This document shows, piece after piece, positions 16,120 to 23,729 of a stretch of DNA of 37,404 nt. The DNA is from Planctomycetota bacterium (lineage in GTDB: Bacteria > Planctomycetota > UBA1135 > UBA2386): positions 1 to 37,404 of the forward strand of contig JAHBXX010000046.1 of assembly GCA_019636245.1 (NCBI GenBank). Reading direction: 5' to 3'. The notes under the pieces are model-generated. The model had not been told where the DNA came from. It worked only from the letters and a program-made list of their open reading frames with translations, and did no database searches. The translations under genes and the position numbers were made by a program. Every line of letters starts with the position of its first letter. The stretch's first letter is position 1.

Positions 16120-18144
16120 TCAGCGCCGCAGTTCGCGCAGCAGGCGCGTCGCGTCGTAGACCTTGCGCAGCGCCTCGACGATCCCCTGCGGGTGCACGCA
16201 GACGCTGCGCTCGACGCGCTCGCCGTAGAGGAACTCGTTGGCCAGCGACTCGATGTTGCCGTCGAACAGGAGCCCGGCCAGCTCGCCGTTGGCGGCGACG
16301 ACCGGACTGCCCGAGTTGCCGCCGGTCGAGTCGACGGTGCAGACGAAGTCCACCGGCGCCTGCATGTCGATGCGATCCTTGGCGAGCAGGAACTCGCGCG
16401 GCAGGTCGAACGGGTGGCGGCCGTCGAACTCGGCGGAACGGGCGAACAGGCCGTGGAAGACCGTGCGCCAGGGCGCCAGCGTGCCGTTGCACGGATAGCC
16501 GCCCACGCGGCCGTCGCTCCAGCGCAGCGTGAACGTCGCGTCCGGGGACACGTCGCCCCCGTAGACCAGGAACAGCAGCCGCGCCAGCCTGGCGCCGAAC
16601 GCCGCCTCCTCGGCGTCGATCGACGCCTGCGCCGCCTTGTGCGCGCGCTCGAGCGGCGCGATCGCTCGCGCAGCGACCAGCGCCGGATCGGCGCTGGCCG
16701 CGATCGCGCCGGCGCCGCCGCGCACCAGTTCGTCGACGAAGGCGCCGTCGTGGAGCCGGGTGCCGTCGCAGAGCCTGGCCACCGCGGCGGCCGGCGCCAG
16801 GTCGCCGAGCATCGCCTGCAGGTAGGGGTCGCCGTCCGGCAGCCGCGCGGCGGCGCGCGCCAGGTGATCGGCGAACAGGGCCTCCTGCACCGGGTCGCGA
16901 CGGACCTCGACGGCGCGCGCGCGGCGCAGCATCGCCTCGTCGCCAGCGGCGGCGTACTCGCAGAGCGCCAGCGCCCGCAGCAGCAACGGCAGGCCGCCCG
17001 CGGTGTGGAAGTGCAGCGGCATCTCCAGCCCGATCTTGCGCCGCATCAGCGCCTCGATGCCGACCCAGACCTCCCCGGCCCAGGCATGACCGAGGTCGTG
17101 CGCGCGTTGCCGGAACGCGCGTTCGGCCTCGCGCTTGCGCGCCATGAACGACTCGCTGAGCAGGGCCCCGTGCTCGCCGCGGTAGAGCTTCTGCGCGTTC
17201 TCGAGCCCGAGGAGCGACGTCCGCCACTGCTTCTCGGCCGCAGCGCCCTGGGCGGCGAAGCCCCGCAGGATCGCGATCCGGTGGTCGATCATCTCGCGCA
17301 GGCGCGGGTAGCGCGCGTCGCGCCGGTACTCGAGCTGCGCCATGGTCAGAAGGCGCTGCGTGCCGCCCGGATTGCCGGTCAGGAACACGAGATCGCCTTC
17401 CTGCGGCCCGTCGCCCCACGGGAAGTGGAAGTCGCGGGTGTCGGCCGGGACGCCCGCCACGTAGGCGCGGCAGAACGCGAAGTCGAGCGCGTAGCGTGGG
17501 TAGACGAAGTTGTCGGGGTCGCCGCCGAAGTGCGCGGCCTGCAGGTGCGGCGCCATCACCAGCCGCACGTCGTCGAACACGCGGTATCGGTACAGCTGCC
17601 AGATCGCGCCCTGGAACAGCTTCACGAGCTGCGGCTGCAGCTCCGGCTCCTCGGCGCGCGCCGCGGCGAGCAGACTGGCACGGTTCCGTTCGCGCCGGGC
17701 CTCCGCCTGCTCCGCCGTCATCGCGTCGGTGACGCCTTCGTCGACGGCGGCGGTGACGTCGCGCATGTCGACCAGCTGCTGCACGGTCAGGCCCGGCACC
17801 CGCACTTCGTCGGCGAGGTCGCGCGCGACGAAGCCGTCCCGGACCCAGTCGTGCTCGCCCTGGACCTGGGCGATCGCGTCGCGCACGCAGTGGTGGTTGG
17901 TCAGGATCAACCCCTGCGGCGACACGAACGCGGCCGAGCAGCCACGGCCGAAGCGCAGCGACGCGAGGCGCAGCGTGTTCCACCACCGCTCGTCGGCCAC
18001 GAAGCCATACTCGCGCTGCAGGTAGGCGAGCGGCGGCCGTTCGAACGTCCACATCTTGCCGAGGCCGAGTTCGTCCTGGGCCGGCGCCAGGGCGGTCAGC
18101 CAGGACACGGCGCCGAGCGCGGCGCAGCGCAGGAACGGATGCAT
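16120..18144 (-). CDS. S46 family dipeptidyl-peptidase (DPP7/DPP11-like)
   Basis: Exported serine peptidase of 674 residues that would remove dipeptides from the N-termini of peptides in the periplasm. The chymotrypsin-like domain has the catalytic His in TNHHC (His84/85), Asp in the YPRYALDF segment, and Ser611 in GGNSGSP, which is followed by VVAANGELAGLLFDGN. The family's large alpha-helical insertion occupies the middle. ATG 18144 gives a signal peptide ending ALAPAQ, with AGGG 6-9 nt upstream; the longer frame adds only basic residues. Length is close to the usual 700-720. It starts 10 nt after the epimerase stop. Which dipeptides it prefers (hydrophobic or acidic) is not clear from the sequence. 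Confidence 0.9.
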   Translation of the reverse strand: MHPFLRCAALGAVSWLTALAPAQDELGLGKMWTFERPPLAYLQREYGFVADERWWNTLRLASLRFGRGCSAAFVSPQGLILTNHHCVRDAIAQVQGEHDWVRDGFVARDLADEVRVPGLTVQQLVDMRDVTAAVDEGVTDAMTAEQAEARRERNRASLLAAARAEEPELQPQLVKLFQGAIWQLYRYRVFDDVRLVMAPHLQAAHFGGDPDNFVYPRYALDFAFCRAYVAGVPADTRDFHFPWGDGPQEGDLVFLTGNPGGTQRLLTMAQLEYRRDARYPRLREMIDHRIAILRGFAAQGAAAEKQWRTSLLGLENAQKLYRGEHGALLSESFMARKREAERAFRQRAHDLGHAWAGEVWVGIEALMRRKIGLEMPLHFHTAGGLPLLLRALALCEYAAAGDEAMLRRARAVEVRRDPVQEALFADHLARAAARLPDGDPYLQAMLGDLAPAAAVARLCDGTRLHDGAFVDELVRGGAGAIAASADPALVAARAIAPLERAHKAAQASIDAEEAAFGARLARLLFLVYGGDVSPDATFTLRWSDGRVGGYPCNGTLAPWRTVFHGLFARSAEFDGRHPFDLPREFLLAKDRIDMQAPVDFVCTVDSTGGNSGSPVVAANGELAGLLFDGNIESLANEFLYGERVERSVCVHPQGIVEALRKVYDATRLLRELRR

Positions 18145-18154
18145 GCGGCCCTGC

Positions 18155-19303
18155 TTACCGGCCCGCCGGGGCCTCCGCACGCGCCTTCGCCGCCGCGTGC
18201 CACTTCGCCAGCAGCTCGGCCTCGCGCTCGGCCGGCACGCCGGTGCGCGCGAACGGCCGGTCGCCGCGCTCGGCCTTCGCCCACTGCAGCGTGTCGCGGA
18301 TCGTGTCGGCCAGCGGCCGGAAGCGCAGGCCGGCGGCGATCGCGCGTGCGTTGCCGGCCAGGCTGTTGGCCGCCCGCGGCAGCCACAGCGGCATCTGCAT
18401 CCACGGACCGACCTCGTTCTCGGCGAGGAACGGCTCGCTGACCCACGTCAGCGTCACGGCGTTGGCCGTGGCGCACTTGCAGCCGCCCAGCAGGTCGCCC
18501 ATCGTCACCGGCCCGGCGAAGCCGTCGGCGTTGAAGACGCCGACCACCCGCTGCTCGATGCAGTGCAGCATCCAGTCGGCGAGGTCGCGCACGTCGATGC
18601 ACTGCACCAGCCCGTCCGGATCGCCGGGCGCCATCACCTCGCCGCCCTTGTCGACGCGCACCGGCCACCACGTGAACCGATCGGAAGTGTCGCCGGGGCC
18701 GACGATCAGGCCCGGGCGGAGGTTGGCCGTGCGTCCCGGCATCGCCGCCTCCGCCGCCGCCTCGCAGCGCGCCTTCAACGGCCCGTAGAACGGGTACGAC
18801 TGGCGGATCGTCGACACCTTGGCGACGTCCTCGTCCGACACCTCGCCCGCCGGCGACGATTCGTCGAAGGTGCCCGCGCGCTCGCCGAAGCCGTCGTAGA
18901 CCGAGATCGAGCTGATGAACTGGTAGTGCTGCGCGGTGTCGGCGAACAGCTTCGCGGTCGCCTCGACGTGCGCCGGCACGTAGCCGGAGGTGTCGACGAC
19001 GGCATCGAAGGTGCGCCCCTGCAGGGCGGCGAGGTCGCCTTTGTCGCGGTCGCCGCGCAGCTGCTCGAGATCGGCGAACAGGCCCGGGTTGCTCTTGCCG
19101 CGGTTGAACAGGGTCACGGTGTGGCCGTGCGCCAGGGCGGCGCGCACGAAGTGCGGACCGAGGAACCCGGTGCCGCCGAGGACCAGGATCTTCTGCGGGG
19201 TCGCCGCGGGGCCTGGACGGCGTTCCCCGCGGGCCGCGAGCGGCAGGGCCGCACCGGCGGCGGCCAGCGAACCGAGGAACGAACGGCGGGAGTGGATGGG
19301 CAT
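18155..19303 (-). CDS. Tat-exported NAD-dependent epimerase/dehydratase family protein
   Basis: Short-chain dehydrogenase/reductase (extended) protein of 382 residues. The N-terminus is a clear twin-arginine signal (HSRRSFLGSLAAAGAALPLAA, Arg6-Arg7). The Rossmann motif GGTGFLG is at 43-49 and the catalytic Y-x3-K at Tyr173-Lys177 (YGPLK). NLRPGLIVGPGD matches the family's substrate-side region. Tat export suits an enzyme folded with its NAD(P) cofactor in the cytoplasm before transport. The substrate is unknown; a sugar nucleotide is typical for cytosolic relatives but unlikely in the periplasm. It is 41 nt downstream of the LuxR-type regulator gene and 10 nt upstream of the S46 peptidase gene, so it belongs to the same operon. 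Confidence 0.87.
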   Translation of the reverse strand: MPIHSRRSFLGSLAAAGAALPLAARGERRPGPAATPQKILVLGGTGFLGPHFVRAALAHGHTVTLFNRGKSNPGLFADLEQLRGDRDKGDLAALQGRTFDAVVDTSGYVPAHVEATAKLFADTAQHYQFISSISVYDGFGERAGTFDESSPAGEVSDEDVAKVSTIRQSYPFYGPLKARCEAAAEAAMPGRTANLRPGLIVGPGDTSDRFTWWPVRVDKGGEVMAPGDPDGLVQCIDVRDLADWMLHCIEQRVVGVFNADGFAGPVTMGDLLGGCKCATANAVTLTWVSEPFLAENEVGPWMQMPLWLPRAANSLAGNARAIAAGLRFRPLADTIRDTLQWAKAERGDRPFARTGVPAEREAELLAKWHAAAKARAEAPAGR

Positions 19304-19344
19304 GGGCGGATGCTACGGATGGGAAGGCGGCGGCGTTGGCGCCA

Positions 19345-19938
19345 TCAGGCGTCGACCGCTCGATCGGCGCGCTCGGGCGGCGTGGCCAGCAGCCCCTCCA
19401 GGAAGAACGCGGCGAGATCGTGTCGCCCCTCGACCCCCGCCTTGCGGTAGACGGCGCGCGCCTGCTGCCGCACGGTGGCTTCGCCGACGCCGCGCAGCTC
19501 GCCGACCTGCTTGTGGCTCAAGCCCTTCAGCAGGAGCCGCGCGACGTCGCGTTCGGCCTCGCTGAGCTGCCACTGCACGAACTGGCGCTCGATCGCGGCG
19601 CCGAGCCCGTCGAGCAGGTCCTTCGCCTCGGTGCGCCAGCGCTCGGCCTCGGCGCGCACCGCGCTCAGGCGTTGGCCGAGTTCGGCCGCCTCGGCCCGCG
19701 CTTCGTGTTCGCGCCGGCGCAAGGCCTGCATGCGGCGCAACCCGACGACCAGGCCAGCGATGCCGGCCGACACGACGCCACCCTCGAACACGGCGTGGCC
19801 GACCGTCGTGCCATCGCCAAGGTCGGCGGCGAGATCCGCTGCCGCCAGCGCGGCGACGGCCACGAACAGCACGATCGCCACCCGGAGCACCCGACGTTCG
19901 GATCCGCCATCGGGCAGGAAACGCGGCCGCAAGTCCAT
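19345..19938 (-). CDS. Membrane-tethered LuxR-type transcription regulator
   Basis: Protein of 197 residues with two hydrophobic segments at about 19-40 (RVAIVLFVAVAALAAADL) and 47-67 (GHAVFEGGVVSAGIAGLVVGL), a charged coiled-coil-like stretch (about 70-120), and a C-terminal GerE/LuxR helix-turn-helix (about 126-185: LSEAERDVARLLLKGLSHKQ, VGEATVRQQARAVYRKAG). The DNA-binding domain would face the cytoplasm while the protein stays in the membrane. It has no receiver or autoinducer domain. It heads the minus-strand peptidase/amidohydrolase operon, so it may regulate that operon or itself. Divergent from the DUF2231 gene; a repeat pair lies in the shared intergenic DNA. Confidence 0.83.
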   Translation of the reverse strand: MDLRPRFLPDGGSERRVLRVAIVLFVAVAALAAADLAADLGDGTTVGHAVFEGGVVSAGIAGLVVGLRRMQALRRREHEARAEAAELGQRLSAVRAEAERWRTEAKDLLDGLGAAIERQFVQWQLSEAERDVARLLLKGLSHKQVGELRGVGEATVRQQARAVYRKAGVEGRHDLAAFFLEGLLATPPERADRAVDA

Positions 19939-19964
19939 GCATGGCCGACGCTATCACACTTGGC

Positions 19965-19991
19965 GGATCGACGACCCGGGGATCGTCGACC
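19965..19991. promoter_or_regulatory. Paired repeat, possible operator
   Basis: GGATCGACGACC (19965-19976) and GGATCGTCGACC (19980-19991) are direct copies with one mismatch and a 15-nt period. The cores TCGACGA (19968-19974) and TCGTCGA (19983-19989) are also an inverted repeat. It lies between the divergent regulator gene (start 19938) and DUF2231 gene (start 20067), where a LuxR-type dimer could bind. Function inferred from position. Confidence 0.4.
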
Positions 19992-20066
19992 ACCTTTGTC
20001 GCAGCGCCGACGCACACCCTCCGTGCGCACGCACCGACCCAGAACCCGAACCCGAGTACTCCGCCC

Positions 20067-20579
20067 ATGGACCTCCCCCTGCATCCGAAGATCGTCCACC
20101 TGCCGATCGCGCTCGCCGTGCTGCTGCCGCTGCTCAGCAGCGGGCTGCTGCTCGCCGTGTGGCGCAACTGGCTGCCGCAGCGCGCCTGGGCGCTGGTCGT
20201 CGTCGGCCAGTTGCTGCTCGTCGGCAGCGGCGTGCTGGCGCTGCGCAGCGGCGAGTCCGACGAGGACCGCGTCGAACGCCTGGTGCCCGAGGCCGCGCTC
20301 GAGGCGCACGAGGAAGCCGGCGAACGCTTCGTCTGGGCCGGCGGCACGCTCCTCGTGCTGTCCCTGCTGCCGCTGCTGCTGCGCAGCCCGCGGGCTCGCC
20401 TCGCCGCCGGCGCCGCGACCTTCGCCGGCACCCTGGCGGTGCTCGGGCTCGGCTACCAGGTCGGCCAGAAGGGCGGCGAGCTGGTCTACCGGCACGGCGC
20501 CGCCGCCGCCTTCACGGCGCCGGCCGGCAGCGGCGGCGCAGCGCCCGCGCCGCGCGGCGACGCCGACGACGACCGCTGA
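20067..20579 (+). CDS. DUF2231 membrane protein
   Basis: Integral membrane protein of 170 residues. It starts LPLHPKIVHLPIALAVLLPL, the conserved opening of DUF2231 proteins, in which an HP-x2-VH-x-PI motif sits at the start of the first helix. Four hydrophobic segments follow (about 12-32, 39-58, 90-105, 111-130), with a charged loop (GESDEDRVERLVPEA) between the second and third and a Gly/Ala-rich tail. The family's function is unsettled; some members are cytochrome-like or associated with oxidative metabolism. The frame is open from 19941, but ATG 20067 begins the conserved domain. TACTCC (20057-20062) lies 4 nt before it, suggesting a leaderless transcript. Confidence 0.8.
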   Translation: MDLPLHPKIVHLPIALAVLLPLLSSGLLLAVWRNWLPQRAWALVVVGQLLLVGSGVLALRSGESDEDRVERLVPEAALEAHEEAGERFVWAGGTLLVLSLLPLLLRSPRARLAAGAATFAGTLAVLGLGYQVGQKGGELVYRHGAAAAFTAPAGSGGAAPAPRGDADDDR

Positions 20580-20581
20580 GC

Positions 20582-20604
20582 CCGGGGGAGGATCGTGCCC
20601 CCGG
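20582..20604. terminator. Hairpin between convergent DUF2231 and mgtE genes
   Basis: CCGGGGG (20582-20588) pairs with CCCCCGG (20598-20604) around a 9-nt loop. It lies directly after the DUF2231 stop (20579) and 34 nt past the mgtE stop, so it can serve both convergent genes. No T tract. Confidence 0.5.
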
Positions 20605-20637
20605 CCCCGGACGCGCTCGCCGCGCCGCCCCGCCCGG

Positions 20638-21966
20638 TCACATGCCGCCGATCAGCCGGGCCTCGAACACCAGCGCGAGCCCGAGGAAGGCGAAGAACCC
20701 GACCACGTCGGTGACCGTCGTCAGCACGATGCTGGAACTCTGGGCCGGGTCGAGCCGCAGGGCGCGCATCAACAACGGGATCGCGGCGCCGGCGGCGCCG
20801 GCGGCGAACAGGTTGATCACCATCGCCAGGCCGATCACGACGCCCAGCCACGGGTTGCCGTACCACAGCCAGGCGACGACCGCGGTCACCGCGCCGGTCA
20901 CCGTGCCGGATATGCACCCGAGCAGCGCTTCCTTCGCGATCAGCCGTCGCACGCCGCCGCGCGGCACCTCGCGCATCACCAGCCCGCGCATGACGATCGC
21001 GAGCGATTGCGCGCCGGCGTTGCCGCCCTGGCCGGCGACCACCGGCAGGAACACCGCCAGCACGGTCATGCGCGCGATCGCCCCCTCGAACAGCGCGACG
21101 ACGCCGGCGGCGAGGAACGCGGTCAGCAGGTTGACGTGCAACCACGGCAGCCGCCGGCTCAACGAATAGGCGATCGGCGACGTGACGCGCTCGTCGGCGC
21201 CGGCGCCGAACATCGTCTGGATGTCGCCGGTCAGATCCTCCTGCATGCCGTGCAGCAGCTGCTCGGCCTTGATGATGCCGAGCATGTGCTGCTCGGCGTC
21301 GACGACCGGCGCGGCGAAGTAGCGGCGCTTCGACAGCTCGGCCGCCGCCTGCTTGCACTCGGTGAAGCAAGGCAGGGAGAACACCTCGGCGCGCATCACC
21401 GTCGCCAGTCGCTGTTCTGGCGCGGCGAGCATGAGATCGCGCATGTTCATCACGCCGACCAGGTGGTCCTCGTCGTCGACGACGTAGACATAGGACGCCG
21501 GAAAGCGCTTCTGCGCCGTGGCGCGAATGCGCTCGACGGCCTCGCGCACGGTCATGTCCTGCCGCAGCGCCAGGAACTGCGTGCTCATCATGCGGCCGAC
21601 GCTGTCCTCGGGGAACGTCAGCTGCTGCTGCACGTCGCGCTTCAGCCGCTCGGGCAGATGCTGCAGGAAGCGCTCTCGCGCCTCCTTCGGCAGGTGCATG
21701 AAGATCGCCGCCGCATGCTGGGGCTCGAGTTCGCGGGCGATCTCGACGAACAGCTCGGCCTCGGCCTCGCGCAGCAAGGCCGCCGCATAGGTCACCTGCA
21801 GCTGCCGCACGACGCGGCCGGCGACGGCGGGCGGCAGCAGGCGCAGCACGTCGACGACCTGCCCTTCGTCCATCGTCTCGAGCAGGCGGGCAGCACCCGC
21901 CTGGTCGCGCTCGAACATGCGTTCGACGAAGGTGCGCAGCGTGCGGTCGACGGTCGCGTGGTCCAT
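20638..21966 (-). CDS. mgtE: Magnesium transporter MgtE
   Basis: Mg2+ channel/transporter of 442 residues. Order of domains: MgtE N-terminal superhelical domain (about 1-125, with VDVLRLLPPAVAGRVVRQL and AAIFMHLPKEARERFLQHLP), two CBS domains (about 130-250, FPEDSVGRMMSTQFLALRQD through LGIIKAEQLL), then a five-helix membrane domain. The pore signature FLPVVAGQGGNAGAQSLA and the later TTVTDVVGFFAFLGLA are present. In this family the cytosolic domains bind Mg2+ and close the channel when Mg2+ is plentiful. ATG 21966 starts the N domain; the frame is open upstream but basic and Pro-rich. It is monocistronic, and no M-box-like leader is recognised. Confidence 0.93.
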   Translation of the reverse strand: MDHATVDRTLRTFVERMFERDQAGAARLLETMDEGQVVDVLRLLPPAVAGRVVRQLQVTYAAALLREAEAELFVEIARELEPQHAAAIFMHLPKEARERFLQHLPERLKRDVQQQLTFPEDSVGRMMSTQFLALRQDMTVREAVERIRATAQKRFPASYVYVVDDEDHLVGVMNMRDLMLAAPEQRLATVMRAEVFSLPCFTECKQAAAELSKRRYFAAPVVDAEQHMLGIIKAEQLLHGMQEDLTGDIQTMFGAGADERVTSPIAYSLSRRLPWLHVNLLTAFLAAGVVALFEGAIARMTVLAVFLPVVAGQGGNAGAQSLAIVMRGLVMREVPRGGVRRLIAKEALLGCISGTVTGAVTAVVAWLWYGNPWLGVVIGLAMVINLFAAGAAGAAIPLLMRALRLDPAQSSSIVLTTVTDVVGFFAFLGLALVFEARLIGGM

Positions 21967-22105
21967 GGTTCGATCGTGACCGTTGACCGGCGCCGACGCC
22001 ACAGGTGCGCGGCGCCCGCCTGGGCGCCCACCGGGTGTGAGCCCGTGCGGCGCCGTCCTGCGGCTGGAGCGGACCACAGAAGGCGGTTACCGTGCCCCCC
22101 TGCGC

Positions 22106-22181
22106 GCGCCCGTAGTTCAGCTGGAAGAACATCGGTCTTCGGAACCGAGGGTCGCAGGTTCGAGTCCTGCCGGGCGTACCA
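22106..22181 (+). tRNA. tRNA-Arg (anticodon UCG)
   Basis: The cloverleaf folds fully: acceptor GCGCCCG with CGGGCGT (one G-U at the top), D stem GTTC/GAAC, anticodon stem TCGGT/ACCGA with loop CTTCGGA (anticodon TCG at 22139-22141), variable GGGTC, and T stem GCAGG/CCTGC with TTCGAGT. CCA is encoded at 22179-22181. It reads CGA, and CGG by wobble. Placed head-on to mgtE and DUF1552 genes, as a single tRNA. Confidence 0.95.
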
Positions 22182-22305
22182 GCTGCGCGCCCAGCGCGCA
22201 GCTGGCGAGCCCGGCACGACCCGGAGATGCGCCGCTCGCTTTGCGACCGGCGCACGGCGAGTCCTGCCGGGCGTACCAGCGCGCGACCGGCGCGCGGCGA
22301 GTCCT
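22161..22305 (+). repeat. Duplicated tRNA 3' end and 40-bp tandem repeat
   Basis: The last 21 nt of the tRNA plus one base (CGAGTCCTGCCGGGCGTACCAG tract, 22161-22182) recur exactly at 22258-22279. A second repeat, 22243-22265 and 22283-22305 (starting GCGACCGGCGC), is 22 of 23 identical with a 40-nt period and contains the beginning of the same tRNA segment. Such copies arise at integration sites of mobile elements or by slippage. No integrase is nearby. The stretch 22206-22352 holds no gene. Confidence 0.7.
22179..22205 (+). terminator. Perfect 12-bp hairpin at the tRNA 3' end
   Basis: CCAGCTGCGCGC (22179-22190) and GCGCGCAGCTGG (22194-22205) pair perfectly around a 3-nt loop. The left arm begins with the tRNA's own CCA. 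It may stop transcription or guide 3' processing; the overlap with CCA means that folding competes with the mature acceptor end. Confidence 0.5.
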
Positions 22306-22352
22306 CTCTCGCCTCACGGCGGCGACCTGCCGCGCGCCCCGCCGCCCGGCCT

Positions 22353-23687
22353 CTACGCCAGGTCGAGGGGGCCGGTGCTGTCCGCGAAGGCCGGATCGCC
22401 GAGGCCCATCGCCCGCATCACCGCCAGGTGCAGGTTCGCCATCGGCGTCTCCTTGGCGAACTTCACGTGGCCGCGCCCCTTCGCCGCGCCCGCGCCCTCG
22501 CCGGCGAGCAGCACCGGCAGGTCGTCGTGGTTGTGGCGGTCGCCGTCGCCGAGACCGGAGCCGAACAGCACCAGCGTCTGCGCCAGCAGGTCGCCGTCGG
22601 CCTCGCGTTCCGCGGCCAGCCGCCGCAGGAACGCCGCCAGCTGCTCGACCTGGAAGCGGTTGATCTGCGCGATCGCCTCGAGCTTCTCGGGCTTCTTGCC
22701 GTGGTGGCTGAGGTCGTGGTGCCCCTCGGGCACGCCGAGGAAGCGGTAGCTGCGGTTGCTGCCGCCGTTGCCCAGCATCAGCGTGACGACGCGCGTCTGG
22801 TCGGTCGCCAGCGCCAGGGCGGTCAGCTCGTACATCAGCGCCAGCTTCTCCGGGTAGCCCTGGCCGCCGGCCAGCAGTCCCGCCGGCACCGGCGCGCCCG
22901 GCGCCGCGTCGTCGAGCCGCGCCAGCCGCTGCTCCAGTTCGCGCACCGCGGCGAGGTACTGGTCGAGCTTGCGTCGGTCGGCGGCGCCCAGGCGGCCGCC
23001 CAGCGCCTTCGCGTCGGCCAGCACCACGTCGAGCACCGACCGGTCGCGCTCGCGCTGGCGCCGCCGCGCCGCCTGGTCGCCGGCCGCGCCCGGGTCGCCG
23101 AACAGTCGCGCGAACACCGCCTTCGGGTCGGTCTCCTTCGCCACCGGCGTGGTCGGCGTGCGCCAGCTGATGCAGTTGGTGTAGGCGCACGAGTAGCCCG
23201 AGTCACAGACGCCGGCGGCGGCGCCGCGCTCGAGCCCGAGCTCCAGCGAGCCGAACGGCGTCGCCTTGCCCATCTGCGCGGCGATCGCCTGGTCGACGCT
23301 GGTGCCGACCTCGATGTCGGCGCCACCGGTCTTCTTCGGGTGGCCGCAGGTCAGGAACGTCGCCGCCGAACGGGCGTGGTCGCCGGGGCCGTCGCCGTGC
23401 GGGCGGCCGCCGTCGATCGCCAGGCCGGTGAACACGGTGACGCGGTCGCGCAGCGGCTGCAGCGGCTCCAGCGTGCCGCGCAGGCGGCAGGCGCGGCCGT
23501 CGCCCTCGGGCCGCCACTCGCGCATGTGCATGCCGTTCGGCGCGAAGACGAACACGCAGCGCGGCGTGCGCGCCGGCGGCGGCCCGAACACCGGCTGCAT
23601 CGCCTCGAGCCAGGGCAAGGCGAGCATGGCGCCGCTGCCGCGCAGGAACGCGCGGCGATCGAGCCGGGGACCGCGGATCGGGAGCAT
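22353..23687 (-). CDS. DUF1552 Tat-exported protein
   Basis: Protein of about 444 residues belonging to DUF1552, a family expanded in planctomycetes and myxobacteria. A twin-arginine signal opens it (DRRAFLRGSGAMLALPWLEAM, Arg11-Arg12 from ATG 23687). Family segments include VFVFAPNGMHMREWRPEG, DHARSAATFLTCGHP, a cysteine-containing block (CDSGYSCAYTNCISW), and TRVVTLMLGNGGSNR with HHDLSHHGK. The fold resembles alkaline-phosphatase/sulfatase-like proteins but the reaction is unknown. In planctomycetes these genes usually stand next to a DUF1592/DUF1588 cytochrome-type gene; none is present here. A lipoprotein gene ends 42 nt upstream on the same strand, so the two may be cotranscribed. Confidence 0.9.
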   Translation of the reverse strand: MLPIRGPRLDRRAFLRGSGAMLALPWLEAMQPVFGPPPARTPRCVFVFAPNGMHMREWRPEGDGRACRLRGTLEPLQPLRDRVTVFTGLAIDGGRPHGDGPGDHARSAATFLTCGHPKKTGGADIEVGTSVDQAIAAQMGKATPFGSLELGLERGAAAGVCDSGYSCAYTNCISWRTPTTPVAKETDPKAVFARLFGDPGAAGDQAARRRQRERDRSVLDVVLADAKALGGRLGAADRRKLDQYLAAVRELEQRLARLDDAAPGAPVPAGLLAGGQGYPEKLALMYELTALALATDQTRVVTLMLGNGGSNRSYRFLGVPEGHHDLSHHGKKPEKLEAIAQINRFQVEQLAAFLRRLAAEREADGDLLAQTLVLFGSGLGDGDRHNHDDLPVLLAGEGAGAAKGRGHVKFAKETPMANLHLAVMRAMGLGDPAFADSTGPLDLA

Positions 23688-23729
23688 GCGCGCATCATCG
23701 CCGACCGGGGGCACCGGCGGCAGACCCGG

